Origin: Opitutia bacterium ISCC 52
Lineage (GTDB): Bacteria; Verrucomicrobiota; Verrucomicrobiia; Opitutales; UBA2995
Reading direction: 5' to 3'
Length of the DNA: 64,000 bases
NCBI GenBank assembly: GCA_014529675.2
Contig: CP076040.1
Coordinates: 3,305,894 to 3,369,893, forward strand
Under the pieces are notes generated by a model. That model searched no databases and was not told where the DNA came from. It saw only the letters and a list, made by a program, of their open reading frames with translations. The translations under genes and the position numbers were made by a program. Shown here piece by piece: positions 16,964-26,275 of the stretch. Within the stretch, counting starts at the first letter, position 1, and the number at the start of each line of letters is the position of its first letter.

Positions 16964-18455
16964 GGCCATCGTAATGGGCGGGGGTTTCGGAGGTATCGCA
17001 GCCAGCTTGCGACTTCGCGCTAAGGGTTACGACACCACCATCATTGATCGTTGCTCCAGACTGGGAGGCCGGGCACAGGTGTTCGAGAAAGACGGGTTTC
17101 GGCATGATGCCGGACCGACCGTTATTACGGCTCCGTTCATGTTTGATGAGCTATTTTCTCTTTTTGGACGCAATCGGGCGGATTACATTCAGTTTGCACC
17201 GGTGGAGCCTTGGTATCGATTCCAATTTGCAGATGGCGAAACGTTTGACTACGGCGGCACCACCGAGGATACGTGTCGAGAAATTGCCCGCCTGAGCCCT
17301 GGAGATGACGAGGGTTATCGGAAATTGCTCAGTAAATCACGGGACATTTTTGAGGTTGGCTTTAAACAGTTATCAGATCAGCCGTTTGACTCCTTTTCTA
17401 CTATGCTGGCGCAAGTGCCAAACTTAGTAAAACTGGGATGTTATAAAACCGTATGGCAAATGGTGCGGATCCATTTAAAAGACGAAAGACTGCAGCGCGC
17501 CTTTTCAATCCAACCTTTGTTAGTAGGCGGCAACCCTCTCGACACCACTTGTATTTACAGCCTCATTCACTACTTAGAGCGCGAATGGGGTATCCATTTT
17601 GCGATGGGTGGGACTGGTGCTTTAGTAAGTGCCTTGGAACGTTTAATGCGAGAAGTAGGCATCCGGATCCGAACAGGGACCACTGTAGATCGTGTCCTGG
17701 TAGAAAATGGAGCTGCCTGCGGAATAGCACTCGAATCGGGCGAAACTGTAAAAGCCGACATCGTCATTTCTAACGTCGATCCAATGCATCTGTATTCTCG
17801 ATTGCTAGACTCCTCACATCAAAGTCGCTGGGCTCAAATGAAGCGGAAACGCGCAAAACTTTCTATGGGTCTTTTTGTGCTCTTTTTTGGCACACGGAAA
17901 CAATACCCAGATGTCGCACACCACACCATATGGATGGGTGATCGGTTCGAAGGCTTGTTGAAAGATATCTTTAAAGCTACTCACCTCCCCGATGACTTTT
18001 CACTTTACTTGCATCGCCCGACAGCAACCGATCCGAGTTTCGCTCCTAGCGGATGCGATTCATTTTATGTCCTGGCGCCGGTCCCGAACTTGAAGGCAAA
18101 CATCGACTGGAAAACCGAAGGGCCACGCTTACAAAAACGGATTGTTGATGCCCTAGACAAAACCCTGCTACCTGATCTCAAAAAAAACATCACCTCAGAT
18201 TTCTTCATGACCCCGAAGGACTTTGCTCACGACTACCTAAGCGCAGAGGGAGCCGGTTTTTCCGTCGCGCCCGTATTTAGCCAGTCCGCGTGGTTCCGCT
18301 TTCATAACAAGGCAGAAGGTCCCGACAATTTATACTTGGTCGGCGCCGGAACTCATCCCGGAGCAGGACTGCCCGGAGTACTATCATCCGCCAAAGTTAT
18401 GGATAAACTGGTTCCAGCGGCAGAAGTAACTCACGCAGAAAAAGGCGCCGCATGA
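16956..18455 (+). CDS. crtI: Phytoene desaturase
   Basis: A 499-residue FAD-dependent CrtI-type desaturase converting phytoene to lycopene. The N-terminal dinucleotide-binding motif is IVMGGGFGGIAASLRLRAKG, followed by LGGRAQVFEKDGFRHDAGPT, which is typical of CrtI. The C-terminal FAD-binding motif is GAGTHPGAGLPGVLSSAK. Length and motifs match the bacterial four-step enzyme. It starts inside the 3' end of crtE and ends in an ATGA overlap with crtB. Confidence 0.94.
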   Translation: MPKAIVMGGGFGGIAASLRLRAKGYDTTIIDRCSRLGGRAQVFEKDGFRHDAGPTVITAPFMFDELFSLFGRNRADYIQFAPVEPWYRFQFADGETFDYGGTTEDTCREIARLSPGDDEGYRKLLSKSRDIFEVGFKQLSDQPFDSFSTMLAQVPNLVKLGCYKTVWQMVRIHLKDERLQRAFSIQPLLVGGNPLDTTCIYSLIHYLEREWGIHFAMGGTGALVSALERLMREVGIRIRTGTTVDRVLVENGAACGIALESGETVKADIVISNVDPMHLYSRLLDSSHQSRWAQMKRKRAKLSMGLFVLFFGTRKQYPDVAHHTIWMGDRFEGLLKDIFKATHLPDDFSLYLHRPTATDPSFAPSGCDSFYVLAPVPNLKANIDWKTEGPRLQKRIVDALDKTLLPDLKKNITSDFFMTPKDFAHDYLSAEGAGFSVAPVFSQSAWFRFHNKAEGPDNLYLVGAGTHPGAGLPGVLSSAKVMDKLVPAAEVTHAEKGAA

Positions 18456-19399
18456 AACACGATACCTCGCAGTCGGATCCATTTCTATCGGGCGGAGCTA
18501 ACGACGATGCTATTGAGGTGCTATCGCGGCATGGTAAGACATTTCGCTTTGCAGGCATCTTCTTGGAAAAAAAGCAGCTGAAGAATAGCGCCCGGCTCTA
18601 CCGTTTTTGCCGTTTTGCTGATGATTTAGCGGATCACACCAGTCCGAGCCTGGCTGGGCCGAGGCTACGCCAAATCAAGACGGATCTCGAGATCGGAGCC
18701 AGCGAGATTCCCATGGTTCAGGATTTTTTAAACCTGACCACGGAGGAAAACATCGATCGGGGAGCCGCCATCGACCTGATCAATGGCCTGCAGATGGATC
18801 TCGGAATGGTTAGCATAGAAACAGATGAGGATTTGATCCAATATTGCTACCATGTTGCGGGAACCGTTGGCTTACTCATGTGCGGGGTACTGGGCGTCAC
18901 CCACTCGAAGGCCTACCAATTTGCGATCTATCTGGGCATCGCCATGCAGCTCACTAATATTGCCAGAGATATTGAAGAGGATGCGATTTCAAATCGTATT
19001 TACGTTCCCAACACCTGGGTAAACCACCACCACGTAGAAGAGTTTCTGGCAGGAGTAAATGAGGCAGCCGTTGAAACCGGATTTGCGATCAAAAAAATGT
19101 TAGACCTCGCTGACCGCTACTACCAGTCAGGAATATCCGGCCTCGGTTATCTACCAAGAAGAGCTAGATTTCCCATACTAGTAGCCGCCCGTCTTTATCA
19201 AGCCATAGGAACGGAGATCCGCAAACTGGGCTATGCTCATAATAAGGGTCGCTGTTATGTAGGAAAAAGCCGTAAAGTGTTTCTCACACTGAAATCACTG
19301 CAAGAATTTATCGCCAACGGCACCTTCGAAACCTTACCAAAGCAACATACCTCGGAGTTGCACCATCCCCTCAAAGACTATCCCTTGGCCTACAGCTGA
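18452..19399 (+). CDS. crtB: Phytoene synthase
   Basis: A 315-residue squalene/phytoene synthase family enzyme joining two geranylgeranyl diphosphates head to head. Asp-rich motifs are RFADDLAD (Asp57, Asp58, Asp61) and NIARDIEEDA near residue 170; YCYHVAGTVG is also characteristic. The ATGA overlap with crtI at 18452-18455 shows it belongs to the same operon. It is followed after 11 bp by crtY. Confidence 0.94.
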   Translation: MKHDTSQSDPFLSGGANDDAIEVLSRHGKTFRFAGIFLEKKQLKNSARLYRFCRFADDLADHTSPSLAGPRLRQIKTDLEIGASEIPMVQDFLNLTTEENIDRGAAIDLINGLQMDLGMVSIETDEDLIQYCYHVAGTVGLLMCGVLGVTHSKAYQFAIYLGIAMQLTNIARDIEEDAISNRIYVPNTWVNHHHVEEFLAGVNEAAVETGFAIKKMLDLADRYYQSGISGLGYLPRRARFPILVAARLYQAIGTEIRKLGYAHNKGRCYVGKSRKVFLTLKSLQEFIANGTFETLPKQHTSELHHPLKDYPLAYS

Positions 19400-19410
19400 A
19401 ATTGGATCTG

Positions 19411-20604
19411 ATGGACCACTGCGACTTAATCATCCTCGGTGGCGGTTGCGCCGGATTGTCCCTCGGCTATGAGTTAGCACAGGCCGAAACGAGGGGCCAA
19501 CACATCCCACGTACGATCATTGTAGAACCAAGAACAATTTATCATCATGATCGCACTTGGTGCTTTTGGTCGGACAATACCGAACGGTGGACAGATGTGA
19601 TTGCGAAATCGTGGTCCCGGTGGTCCTTCTCCGATGACAGTGAAACCTTCACACAGCAAAGCGACACCTGGTCCTACGTTTCGATACCAGCAGACCGATT
19701 TTATCTCAGTCGTTTGAGCATCATTGAATCGTCTCCTAGGATTGAACTCCGAAAAGGACTGAGTTCTCAGAGCATAAACAAGGATAGCTACGGACGCTTT
19801 ACTATAAGCACCGGAGAGGAGCAGATTTCCTGCGGCATGATTGTCGATACACGGCCACCTGCCGACCTTCAGGTGAGACAAAGCTATCTCTTCCAGGATT
19901 TCGCCGGTGTTGAAATAGAGCTGGAAAGCCCAGGATTTGACAGCCAAACAGCTAGTCTTATGGACGCCATGCAAGTCGATGAATGGGGTTTTCGCTTTGA
20001 TTACATCCTCCCACGGAGCGCCTCGCGCGCCCTTATCGAAGCCACTCGTTTTTCAAAACATCCAGTTGCTAAGAAACGATTAGCCGAAGACCTGGCAGAC
20101 AGTGTCAAACGCGCGACCAAAGGCATGCCCCATCAAGTCATCCGAGAGGAGTCTGGCTCGATTCCCATGGGTCTACCCTACGAAAGCACTTTCATAGAAC
20201 CGAATTGGGTTCGAGCAGGCACGGGCGGGAATGCCGTGCGGCCTTCCAGTGGATATGCTTTTCTTCGCATACAGGATTGGGCCAAACAATGTCGGCAACA
20301 TCTGATTAATAAGGGAACCGTGATTGGACATCCCAAAGACTCCCTATTAAGCCGAAAAATGGATGAGCTATTCTTAGGCGTACTTAGAAAACACCCAACT
20401 GATTCGGTCTCACTGTTTTCCTCACTCGCTTCGCAATTACCTCCCGATCGCTTTGCACGCTTCATGACAGGTACTCCACTGCTTGGGGATTATCTCGCTG
20501 TCATCAGATCGCTTCCTGCCAAACCCTTTATCGAAGAACTCATTCACAACACTCCTTTCAAAAGGAACAACCTCGAAACAACAACACAAGCCCTACAACC
20601 ATGA
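19411..20604 (+). CDS. crtY: Lycopene beta-cyclase
   Basis: A 397-residue flavoprotein of the CrtY family that cyclises lycopene to beta-carotene. It has an N-terminal LIILGGGCAGLSLGYELA nucleotide-binding motif, the HDRTWCFWSD block characteristic of CrtY/CrtL, and GTGGNAVRPSSGYAFLRIQ in the C-terminal half. ATG at 19411 is preferred over the in-frame TTG at 19402, which adds only three residues. It shares an ATGA overlap with blh. Confidence 0.9.
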   Translation: MDHCDLIILGGGCAGLSLGYELAQAETRGQHIPRTIIVEPRTIYHHDRTWCFWSDNTERWTDVIAKSWSRWSFSDDSETFTQQSDTWSYVSIPADRFYLSRLSIIESSPRIELRKGLSSQSINKDSYGRFTISTGEEQISCGMIVDTRPPADLQVRQSYLFQDFAGVEIELESPGFDSQTASLMDAMQVDEWGFRFDYILPRSASRALIEATRFSKHPVAKKRLAEDLADSVKRATKGMPHQVIREESGSIPMGLPYESTFIEPNWVRAGTGGNAVRPSSGYAFLRIQDWAKQCRQHLINKGTVIGHPKDSLLSRKMDELFLGVLRKHPTDSVSLFSSLASQLPPDRFARFMTGTPLLGDYLAVIRSLPAKPFIEELIHNTPFKRNNLETTTQALQP

Positions 20605-21476
20605 ATCTCGTTTGGCAGAGATACCTCTTTCAAATAAGTGCAGCCGGACTCATCACTCTTTCTGTAGTTGCTGGATCAATACCAATGATTATCCAGGTTA
20701 GCGTTCTGGCCATCTTGGTAGCTTTGTTTGGAATTCCGCATGGGGCGCTGGATCCCTTGGTGGCTTATGACATGCCCAGGTGGAAAAGCAAAATCGGCAT
20801 GGTGGGCTTTCTACTGTTCTATGTAATTCTGGCTGTTCTCGTTATTCTGATTTGGCACTCATTGCCTGGAATATCCCTCCTTATTTTTTTGCTCATCTCG
20901 GGCATTCACTTTTCAGGTGATTGGCGAGGAGCTCTTCCCTTTCTCTATCGACTTCCCCTTGGATTATTGATTGTAACAGGACCCGCTCTATTTCATCGCA
21001 CCGAAGTCGAATCTCTATTTTCGATGCTTTCAACACCTGCAGCAGGAGTGGCGATCACACAATGGATGAGCTATCTCGGGGTTTTGGTGATACCTGCTTG
21101 TTTATTACCACTCCTGAAGATCAGCAGGAAAGGCTTCTGGGACATGCTGGAAATTGCTCTGCTTCTTCTTTCAGTTATCCTTCTAACACCATTGCTTTTC
21201 TTTGTTCTCTATTTTTGCGGACTCCACAGCCCCCGTCATTTTTGTAGCACCCTCAAAGAGCATCAGAAAACTTTGGCGTGGCTGGTCTGTGTATTGATTA
21301 CCGGTGTCACCTTACTCGGAGCTGTCACCTTTTATTTTTATCTTCCTTCGATCTCTCTTAGCCAGTCGCTTATTCAAATAACATTTATTGGCTTAGCTGC
21401 CCTGACCGTACCGCACATGCTTCTGATAGAATACGCATCGGCCTCCAAAGTCTCCGAAACCGCTGTGTATTCCTAG
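20601..21476 (+). CDS. blh: Beta-carotene 15,15'-dioxygenase (Brp/Blh family)
   Basis: A 291-residue integral membrane protein that cleaves beta-carotene into two retinal molecules, the rhodopsin chromophore. Family signatures are FGIPHGALDP near residue 46, SGIHFSGDW, CGLHSPRHF and TVPHMLLIE, which supply the conserved histidines for iron. Many hydrophobic helices are visible. It is the last gene of the crtE-I-B-Y-blh operon and starts within crtY by an ATGA overlap. Confidence 0.93.
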   Translation: MNLVWQRYLFQISAAGLITLSVVAGSIPMIIQVSVLAILVALFGIPHGALDPLVAYDMPRWKSKIGMVGFLLFYVILAVLVILIWHSLPGISLLIFLLISGIHFSGDWRGALPFLYRLPLGLLIVTGPALFHRTEVESLFSMLSTPAAGVAITQWMSYLGVLVIPACLLPLLKISRKGFWDMLEIALLLLSVILLTPLLFFVLYFCGLHSPRHFCSTLKEHQKTLAWLVCVLITGVTLLGAVTFYFYLPSISLSQSLIQITFIGLAALTVPHMLLIEYASASKVSETAVYS

Positions 21477-22006
21477 CCCAGACAGCTATTTCATCGAACC
21501 AACAGCGCTCTTTGGCTAAGAAACCCGCAGAGAATAAGGGCTGCACAACTGCCATCAGATCCTAGAATCTTGAGGAATCAGATGAGAATACTTTGATTTC
21601 GACTACAGGCTTTCCCGTTCGCTCCCTTGCGACAAACGCTGGACTTTCTGCAACTCGTGGTCTTTGCTCTGAACCATCTCAATGAGGAATACCTAGTATT
21701 TATCGGACTCAGACTTCTTCTGGGCAGAGCAGACAGCTTTTCTCGTTGAGCTCCTAAAAAGAACATCTTCGCCCTTGAATTACCACACCGCCGCAAGCGG
21801 TCGACTTCGTCGATTGCGGAGCACCGCAACGGAGTATCCACGGCAATCCAAGCCTTCGGACTTCGAGCCTTGATGAATCGCAGAAATCAGCGACGCCGCA
21901 AGCGGCGGGGAATTTACCCGCTGAGATTCATTTTCTGTTTCGACTCTATATCTGGCACTCTTTATTCCTATTTTAGAATGAAAGTATTTCAATATGGGAG
22001 AAAATA
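21477..22006. other. Long gene-free stretch after the carotenoid operon
   Basis: About 530 bp with no convincing gene; short minus-strand frames here have no recognisable domain and no hydrophobic pattern. CCGCAAGCGG occurs twice, near 21791 and 21894, with GC-rich hairpin potential (TCGACTTCGTCGA). Its compositional patchiness suggests a decayed repeat or mobile remnant, but no transposase fragment is seen. The shared promoter element copy B follows directly. Confidence 0.45.
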
Positions 22007-22060
22007 GTATCACTATTTGTCCGAATCACGGTATCCAAGTCCGCATAGATAAGGTATCGT
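22007..22060 (+). promoter_or_regulatory. Shared promoter element, copy B
   Basis: GTATC at 22007-22011, TTGTCC at 22017-22022, GTATCC at 22031-22036 and TATCGT at 22055-22060, with spacing identical to copies at 8507 and 28730. The preceding bases AAAATA are also identical to copy A. It lies 22 bp upstream of the double sulfatase ATG. Confidence 0.68.
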
Positions 22061-22082
22061 CTAACCATCTTAATATCATCCC

Positions 22083-24857
22083 ATGAATCGAACGCCCTAC
22101 ATACTAGTTACCTTCCTGGTGTTTTCGTTTTCAATTGTTGCCCCACAGTCAGCAATTGATGCTGCAGAGAAGCCCAACATCATCCTAATCCTAACCGATG
22201 ACCTTGGTTATGGGGATTTGAGTTGTTACGGTTCTGAGTTCATCAAAACGCCACGTATCGATAAGATGGCCTCGATGGGGGTGCGAGCCAAAGAGTATCG
22301 AGTCGCAGCCAACATCTGTACGCCTTCACGCGCGGCACTACTGACTGGTTCTTATCCTCAACGCGCAGGTATTCCCAACGGGATCAGTCCGAAGCGTCCA
22401 GAACATCGGCACCTGGGCTTGCACCCGAATGAGTTTACCATCGCCGAACTTTTAAAAACTCAGGCCTATGCAACTGCCATGATTGGCAAATGGCACCTCG
22501 GGTTCGACGACGTCTTCCATCCACTCAATTATGGATTTGATAGTTACTACGGGTTACCTACCAACTACAGCCACGATAAAAGGTTCTTTGATGACAAGCA
22601 AGTGATTGAGGAGGATACGGATCTTTCGATGCTGACCTCACGCTACACTGACAAAGCGGTGGAGTTTATAACCAACAACAGCGCAAAACCGTTCTTTCTC
22701 TATCTGGCTCACAACTACCCACATGTTCCTCTGAAACCTAATCCCGCATTTGCAGGTAAGTCCAAAGCCGGTGATTATGGAGATATCATAGAGGAACTGG
22801 ACGCTAGCACCGGAAGCATTCTCGATACCTTGAATGAATTGGAGATCGCCGAGAATACCCTGATCATCTTTACCAGCGACAACGGTCCACTTCCCAGATA
22901 CGCAGATGAATTTGGTTCGGCCGGATCATTTCGTGGCAGCAAATATGTCACCTTTGAAGGTGGTCACCGCGTGCCCGCCATTTTCTATTGGCCAGATCGA
23001 CTTCCATCCGAACAGGTCTGTGAAGTGCCTATTAGTTCGATGGATGTTTTGCCAACCATTGCAGGAATTCTTGGCGCTCGATTACCGGATGATCGTATTT
23101 TGGACGGAAGAAACATTTGGCCGATTTTAACCGGTGATTCAAAAACGCCACCAAGAGAGATCGATTACTATTACAACGACAATAACCTGCAGGCTATCAG
23201 AAGGCAGGATTGGAAAATACATCTTCCTCGCACCATGGACGACCTTCCTTTCTGGCACCGCAACGGAAATAAGGAATTCCAGGAACTGGCGGAACCCTAC
23301 CTGGTTAACCTGAACAACGACATCGGTGAATCCGAAAATATCGCCAGCAAGAATACGAGCGTCGTCAATGAGTTACTCTCTGAAGCCCAAACAACCCGCC
23401 AGGAGCTCGGAAGTTCCAAATCCAGAGGAACCGCACAACGACCTATTGGAGATTCCAGGGAATTAGCAATTGCCTCACGCACAGCTTCCAAGCCACCGAA
23501 CATCATTCTCATTTTTACTGATGACCAAGGCTATCAGGACATCGGTGTTTACGGATCACCCAATATCAAAACACCTCATCTAGATCGCATGACTGAGGAA
23601 GGTATGCGCTTTACTGACTTCTATGCCCAAACCGTTTGCGGGCCTTCGCGAGCTGCATTGATGACCGGTAGTTATCCTCTTCGCATCGCAACCAAAGGAA
23701 ACCGAGTGGATGTACATCCGTATATGCACACTAAAGAAATTACGATCGCGGAAGTGCTAAAGCCTCTGGGATACAAAACGGCTGCCTTTGGAAAATGGGA
23801 TCTGGCTGGTCATACCCAGGACCCCAAACGCTATGCCCCGGAGTTGATGCCTACGCATCAAGGATTCGATTATTACTTTGGAACCTCGAGTAGCAACGAC
23901 AGCAAAGCTCATCTAATTCGTAACGAAACCGTCATTGAGATGGAAGCTGACATGAGTCAGTTGACGCGCCGCTATACGGATGAGGCCATAGGTTTTATCA
24001 AGCGAAGTAAGGATAGTCCTTTCTTCATCTACATGCCACACACCATGCCTCATATTCGTTTGGAACGTTCCGCCCAGTTTGAAGGCAAATCCAAAGGCGG
24101 CATCTACGGGGATGTAATTGAAGAGATCGACTGGAACGTCGGCCGAATCTTTGAAACCTTAAAGGAAGAAGGCCTCGATGATTCCACCTATGTGTTCTAC
24201 ATGAGTGACAACGGGCCCTGGTACCTGGGAAGCAGCAAAGGGCACCTGGATCGCATAGGCCCGGACGCAGAAGCTCATGGTGGATCTGCCCTCCCGCTTC
24301 GGGGAGCCAAGACTGCCACCTGGGAAGGTGGCTTGCGCGTGCCTTGCATTATGTGGGCACCCGGTCAGATCCCCGCCGGAACTGTTTGCTCTGAAATTGC
24401 CTCAACCATGGACATGCTACCCACCATCGCAAAACTCGCCGGCGGAGAAGCTCCCACCGACCGCGTCATCGACGGACACGATATCTCAGACTTACTACAT
24501 GGAATTCAAGGCACAAGAAGTCCCACCCAAGCATTTTATTATTACGCACGCACTCAACTCCGTGCCGTTCGCTCCGGTCCATGGAAACTGCATCTACCCT
24601 TAAAGTCCGATCAGTTCTGGGCCCGCTATAGTAAACCGGAAGACGTGATCGACTTCTCAAAGCCGCTCCTTTATAATTTAGAATCCGATCTCAGCGAAAC
24701 AATCGATGTCTCTAATCAACATCCAGCCGTAGTCAAAAAGCTACTACAACTCGTAGAAGATGCACGGAATGACATTGGCGATATTGACAAGATTGGAGCA
24801 AACGCGCGCTTCTTCGATGACGATCCGAAAAGACCGGACATAGTGGCAGGAAATTAA
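22083..24857 (+). CDS. Fused double-domain sulfatase
   Basis: A 924-residue secreted protein holding two complete sulfatase domains. A signal peptide ends near residue 27. Domain 1 (about 30-450) has LTDDLGYGD, CTPSRAALLTGS from Cys79 and GKWHLG. A linker of about 25 residues (KSRGTAQRPIGD) leads to domain 2 (about 474-910) with FTDDQGYQD, CGPSRAALMTGS from Cys519 and MSDNGPW. In domain 2 the usual GKWH reads GKWD: the conserved active-site histidine is Asp573. Domain 2 is closest to the sulfatase at 8588, domain 1 to ordinary sulfatases, so the gene may be a fusion of neighbours like those at 8588/10068. Substrate channelling is possible but unproven. It is preceded by promoter element B. 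Confidence 0.93.
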   Translation: MNRTPYILVTFLVFSFSIVAPQSAIDAAEKPNIILILTDDLGYGDLSCYGSEFIKTPRIDKMASMGVRAKEYRVAANICTPSRAALLTGSYPQRAGIPNGISPKRPEHRHLGLHPNEFTIAELLKTQAYATAMIGKWHLGFDDVFHPLNYGFDSYYGLPTNYSHDKRFFDDKQVIEEDTDLSMLTSRYTDKAVEFITNNSAKPFFLYLAHNYPHVPLKPNPAFAGKSKAGDYGDIIEELDASTGSILDTLNELEIAENTLIIFTSDNGPLPRYADEFGSAGSFRGSKYVTFEGGHRVPAIFYWPDRLPSEQVCEVPISSMDVLPTIAGILGARLPDDRILDGRNIWPILTGDSKTPPREIDYYYNDNNLQAIRRQDWKIHLPRTMDDLPFWHRNGNKEFQELAEPYLVNLNNDIGESENIASKNTSVVNELLSEAQTTRQELGSSKSRGTAQRPIGDSRELAIASRTASKPPNIILIFTDDQGYQDIGVYGSPNIKTPHLDRMTEEGMRFTDFYAQTVCGPSRAALMTGSYPLRIATKGNRVDVHPYMHTKEITIAEVLKPLGYKTAAFGKWDLAGHTQDPKRYAPELMPTHQGFDYYFGTSSSNDSKAHLIRNETVIEMEADMSQLTRRYTDEAIGFIKRSKDSPFFIYMPHTMPHIRLERSAQFEGKSKGGIYGDVIEEIDWNVGRIFETLKEEGLDDSTYVFYMSDNGPWYLGSSKGHLDRIGPDAEAHGGSALPLRGAKTATWEGGLRVPCIMWAPGQIPAGTVCSEIASTMDMLPTIAKLAGGEAPTDRVIDGHDISDLLHGIQGTRSPTQAFYYYARTQLRAVRSGPWKLHLPLKSDQFWARYSKPEDVIDFSKPLLYNLESDLSETIDVSNQHPAVVKKLLQLVEDARNDIGDIDKIGANARFFDDDPKRPDIVAGN

Positions 24858-24971
24858 CAAAACTCATACATCACACATTCTTCTAAGAGTCCCGATAGGA
24901 ACTGTTTAACTGTTCTTTGTTCCTGATCCACTTTTCTATAGAATCCCTACTTCCAAGTATTTAGAACAACC

Positions 24972-26225
24972 ATGGAGAAAGATATAATCAGAGTTGGTAT
25001 CATTGGAACCGGTGGTCGCGGAATTACCTGCATCGGAAGACAGATCGCTGAACAGGCCTCTGAATTGAGCATGAACATAACGGCGTTTTCTAATCGGACG
25101 GAAAGTCGCATGCATGTCGCGCTGGAAGATGTAAATGCGGTGGCGAAGGCCGCTGGAAATGAACCCTTTGCGCCGACCTTCTATACCCAAGCCACAGATT
25201 TAATCGAAGACGATCAGGTCGACGTCATCGTCATAACGACTCCAACCAACGCCCATCTCGAAGCAGCGATTCCCGCCTTAAGAAGCGGCAAGAAAGTCTA
25301 CCTGGACAAGCCGATTGCTCACACTCTCGAAGACTCTATCGCAATCCGGCAAGCTGAACATGAGTCAGGCAACTCCATGATCATGGGCTTTACCCGAAGG
25401 TATGAAAAACCTTGGATCGATTGCAAAACCCTTGTGAAAAGTGGAGCGATTGGAGATCTGAAAATGATGCTGGTACGCGCGGTCCTACCCTATGCATTTT
25501 ATTTCCAAACCTGGCACCGATCTCGAGCAGTGAGTGGCGGTGCATTAAACGACAAAGGTTCCCACTACACGGACGTGTTTAATTGGTTTGCTGAAGGACG
25601 TGCTGTGCGAGTCAACGCCTTTGGCGGAAGAAATGTATTTCAAGAAGAAGAGGATGCTCCAGAATTTTGTTCCGAGTGCGATCGCGATTGCCCTTACCGA
25701 GCTGACCAGATTCGCCCCGATACTCAGGACCAGGTGAAGGGTGCGGTTGATGCCAGCTTCGCTCAAGAAACGGATCCAATGAAACGGAAAGACAACTGTG
25801 TCTATAAAAAAGGTGCCGATATCTACGACCATGCAGCTATCAATTATCAGTATGATAATGGGATTGTCGCATCGATTTTCTATACAATTTACGGCCCCCA
25901 AGCAGAAGATGAAGAAACCCTGGAGCTTGTAGGCACCAAAGGTCGAATCATTCTGACGCGCTTACGTGGTGAGATTGATCTTGTGACCGACTATGGCGAA
26001 AAGAAGCATGAAGTGATTTCCTGCAAAGCAGAGTATTTTGAATCATCCCACTTCGGAGCCGACCGCAAACTCGTTCAGGAAATCGCGGCCCATGCAAGAG
26101 GTGGACTCTCACCCGTCGATGGCTGGTACGGTATGGAAGCCACCCGAATGGTGGTTGGTGCTTTGAAGTCTCTCGATACAGGCGGACAAACGGTTCGCAT
26201 GGCCGACCTTGCAGACGGATCCTAA
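24972..26225 (+). CDS. Gfo/Idh/MocA family oxidoreductase
   Basis: A 417-residue NAD(P)-dependent sugar oxidoreductase-like protein. The Rossmann motif VGIIGTGGRGITCIG is at 8-22; the catalytic-lysine motif reads YLDKPIAHT (family EKP); GGALNDKGSHYTDVFNWF carries the conserved His near the active site. A Cys-rich insert, FCSECDRDCPYR, near residue 235 could bind a metal. There is no signal peptide, so it is probably cytoplasmic. It lies 114 bp after the double sulfatase and 50 bp before a DUF1080 gene, so it may process a released sugar. Confidence 0.9.
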   Translation: MEKDIIRVGIIGTGGRGITCIGRQIAEQASELSMNITAFSNRTESRMHVALEDVNAVAKAAGNEPFAPTFYTQATDLIEDDQVDVIVITTPTNAHLEAAIPALRSGKKVYLDKPIAHTLEDSIAIRQAEHESGNSMIMGFTRRYEKPWIDCKTLVKSGAIGDLKMMLVRAVLPYAFYFQTWHRSRAVSGGALNDKGSHYTDVFNWFAEGRAVRVNAFGGRNVFQEEEDAPEFCSECDRDCPYRADQIRPDTQDQVKGAVDASFAQETDPMKRKDNCVYKKGADIYDHAAINYQYDNGIVASIFYTIYGPQAEDEETLELVGTKGRIILTRLRGEIDLVTDYGEKKHEVISCKAEYFESSHFGADRKLVQEIAAHARGGLSPVDGWYGMEATRMVVGALKSLDTGGQTVRMADLADGS

Positions 26226-26275
26226 AACCACACGAATAACCTATCCCACCCAACAGTTCTGTTTAGTTATTTTCG

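Noticed and set aside
21578-21841. Possible 87-residue gene on the minus strand after the carotenoid operon
   Set aside because: Arg/Ser/Cys-rich composition with no domain, typical of non-coding sequence.
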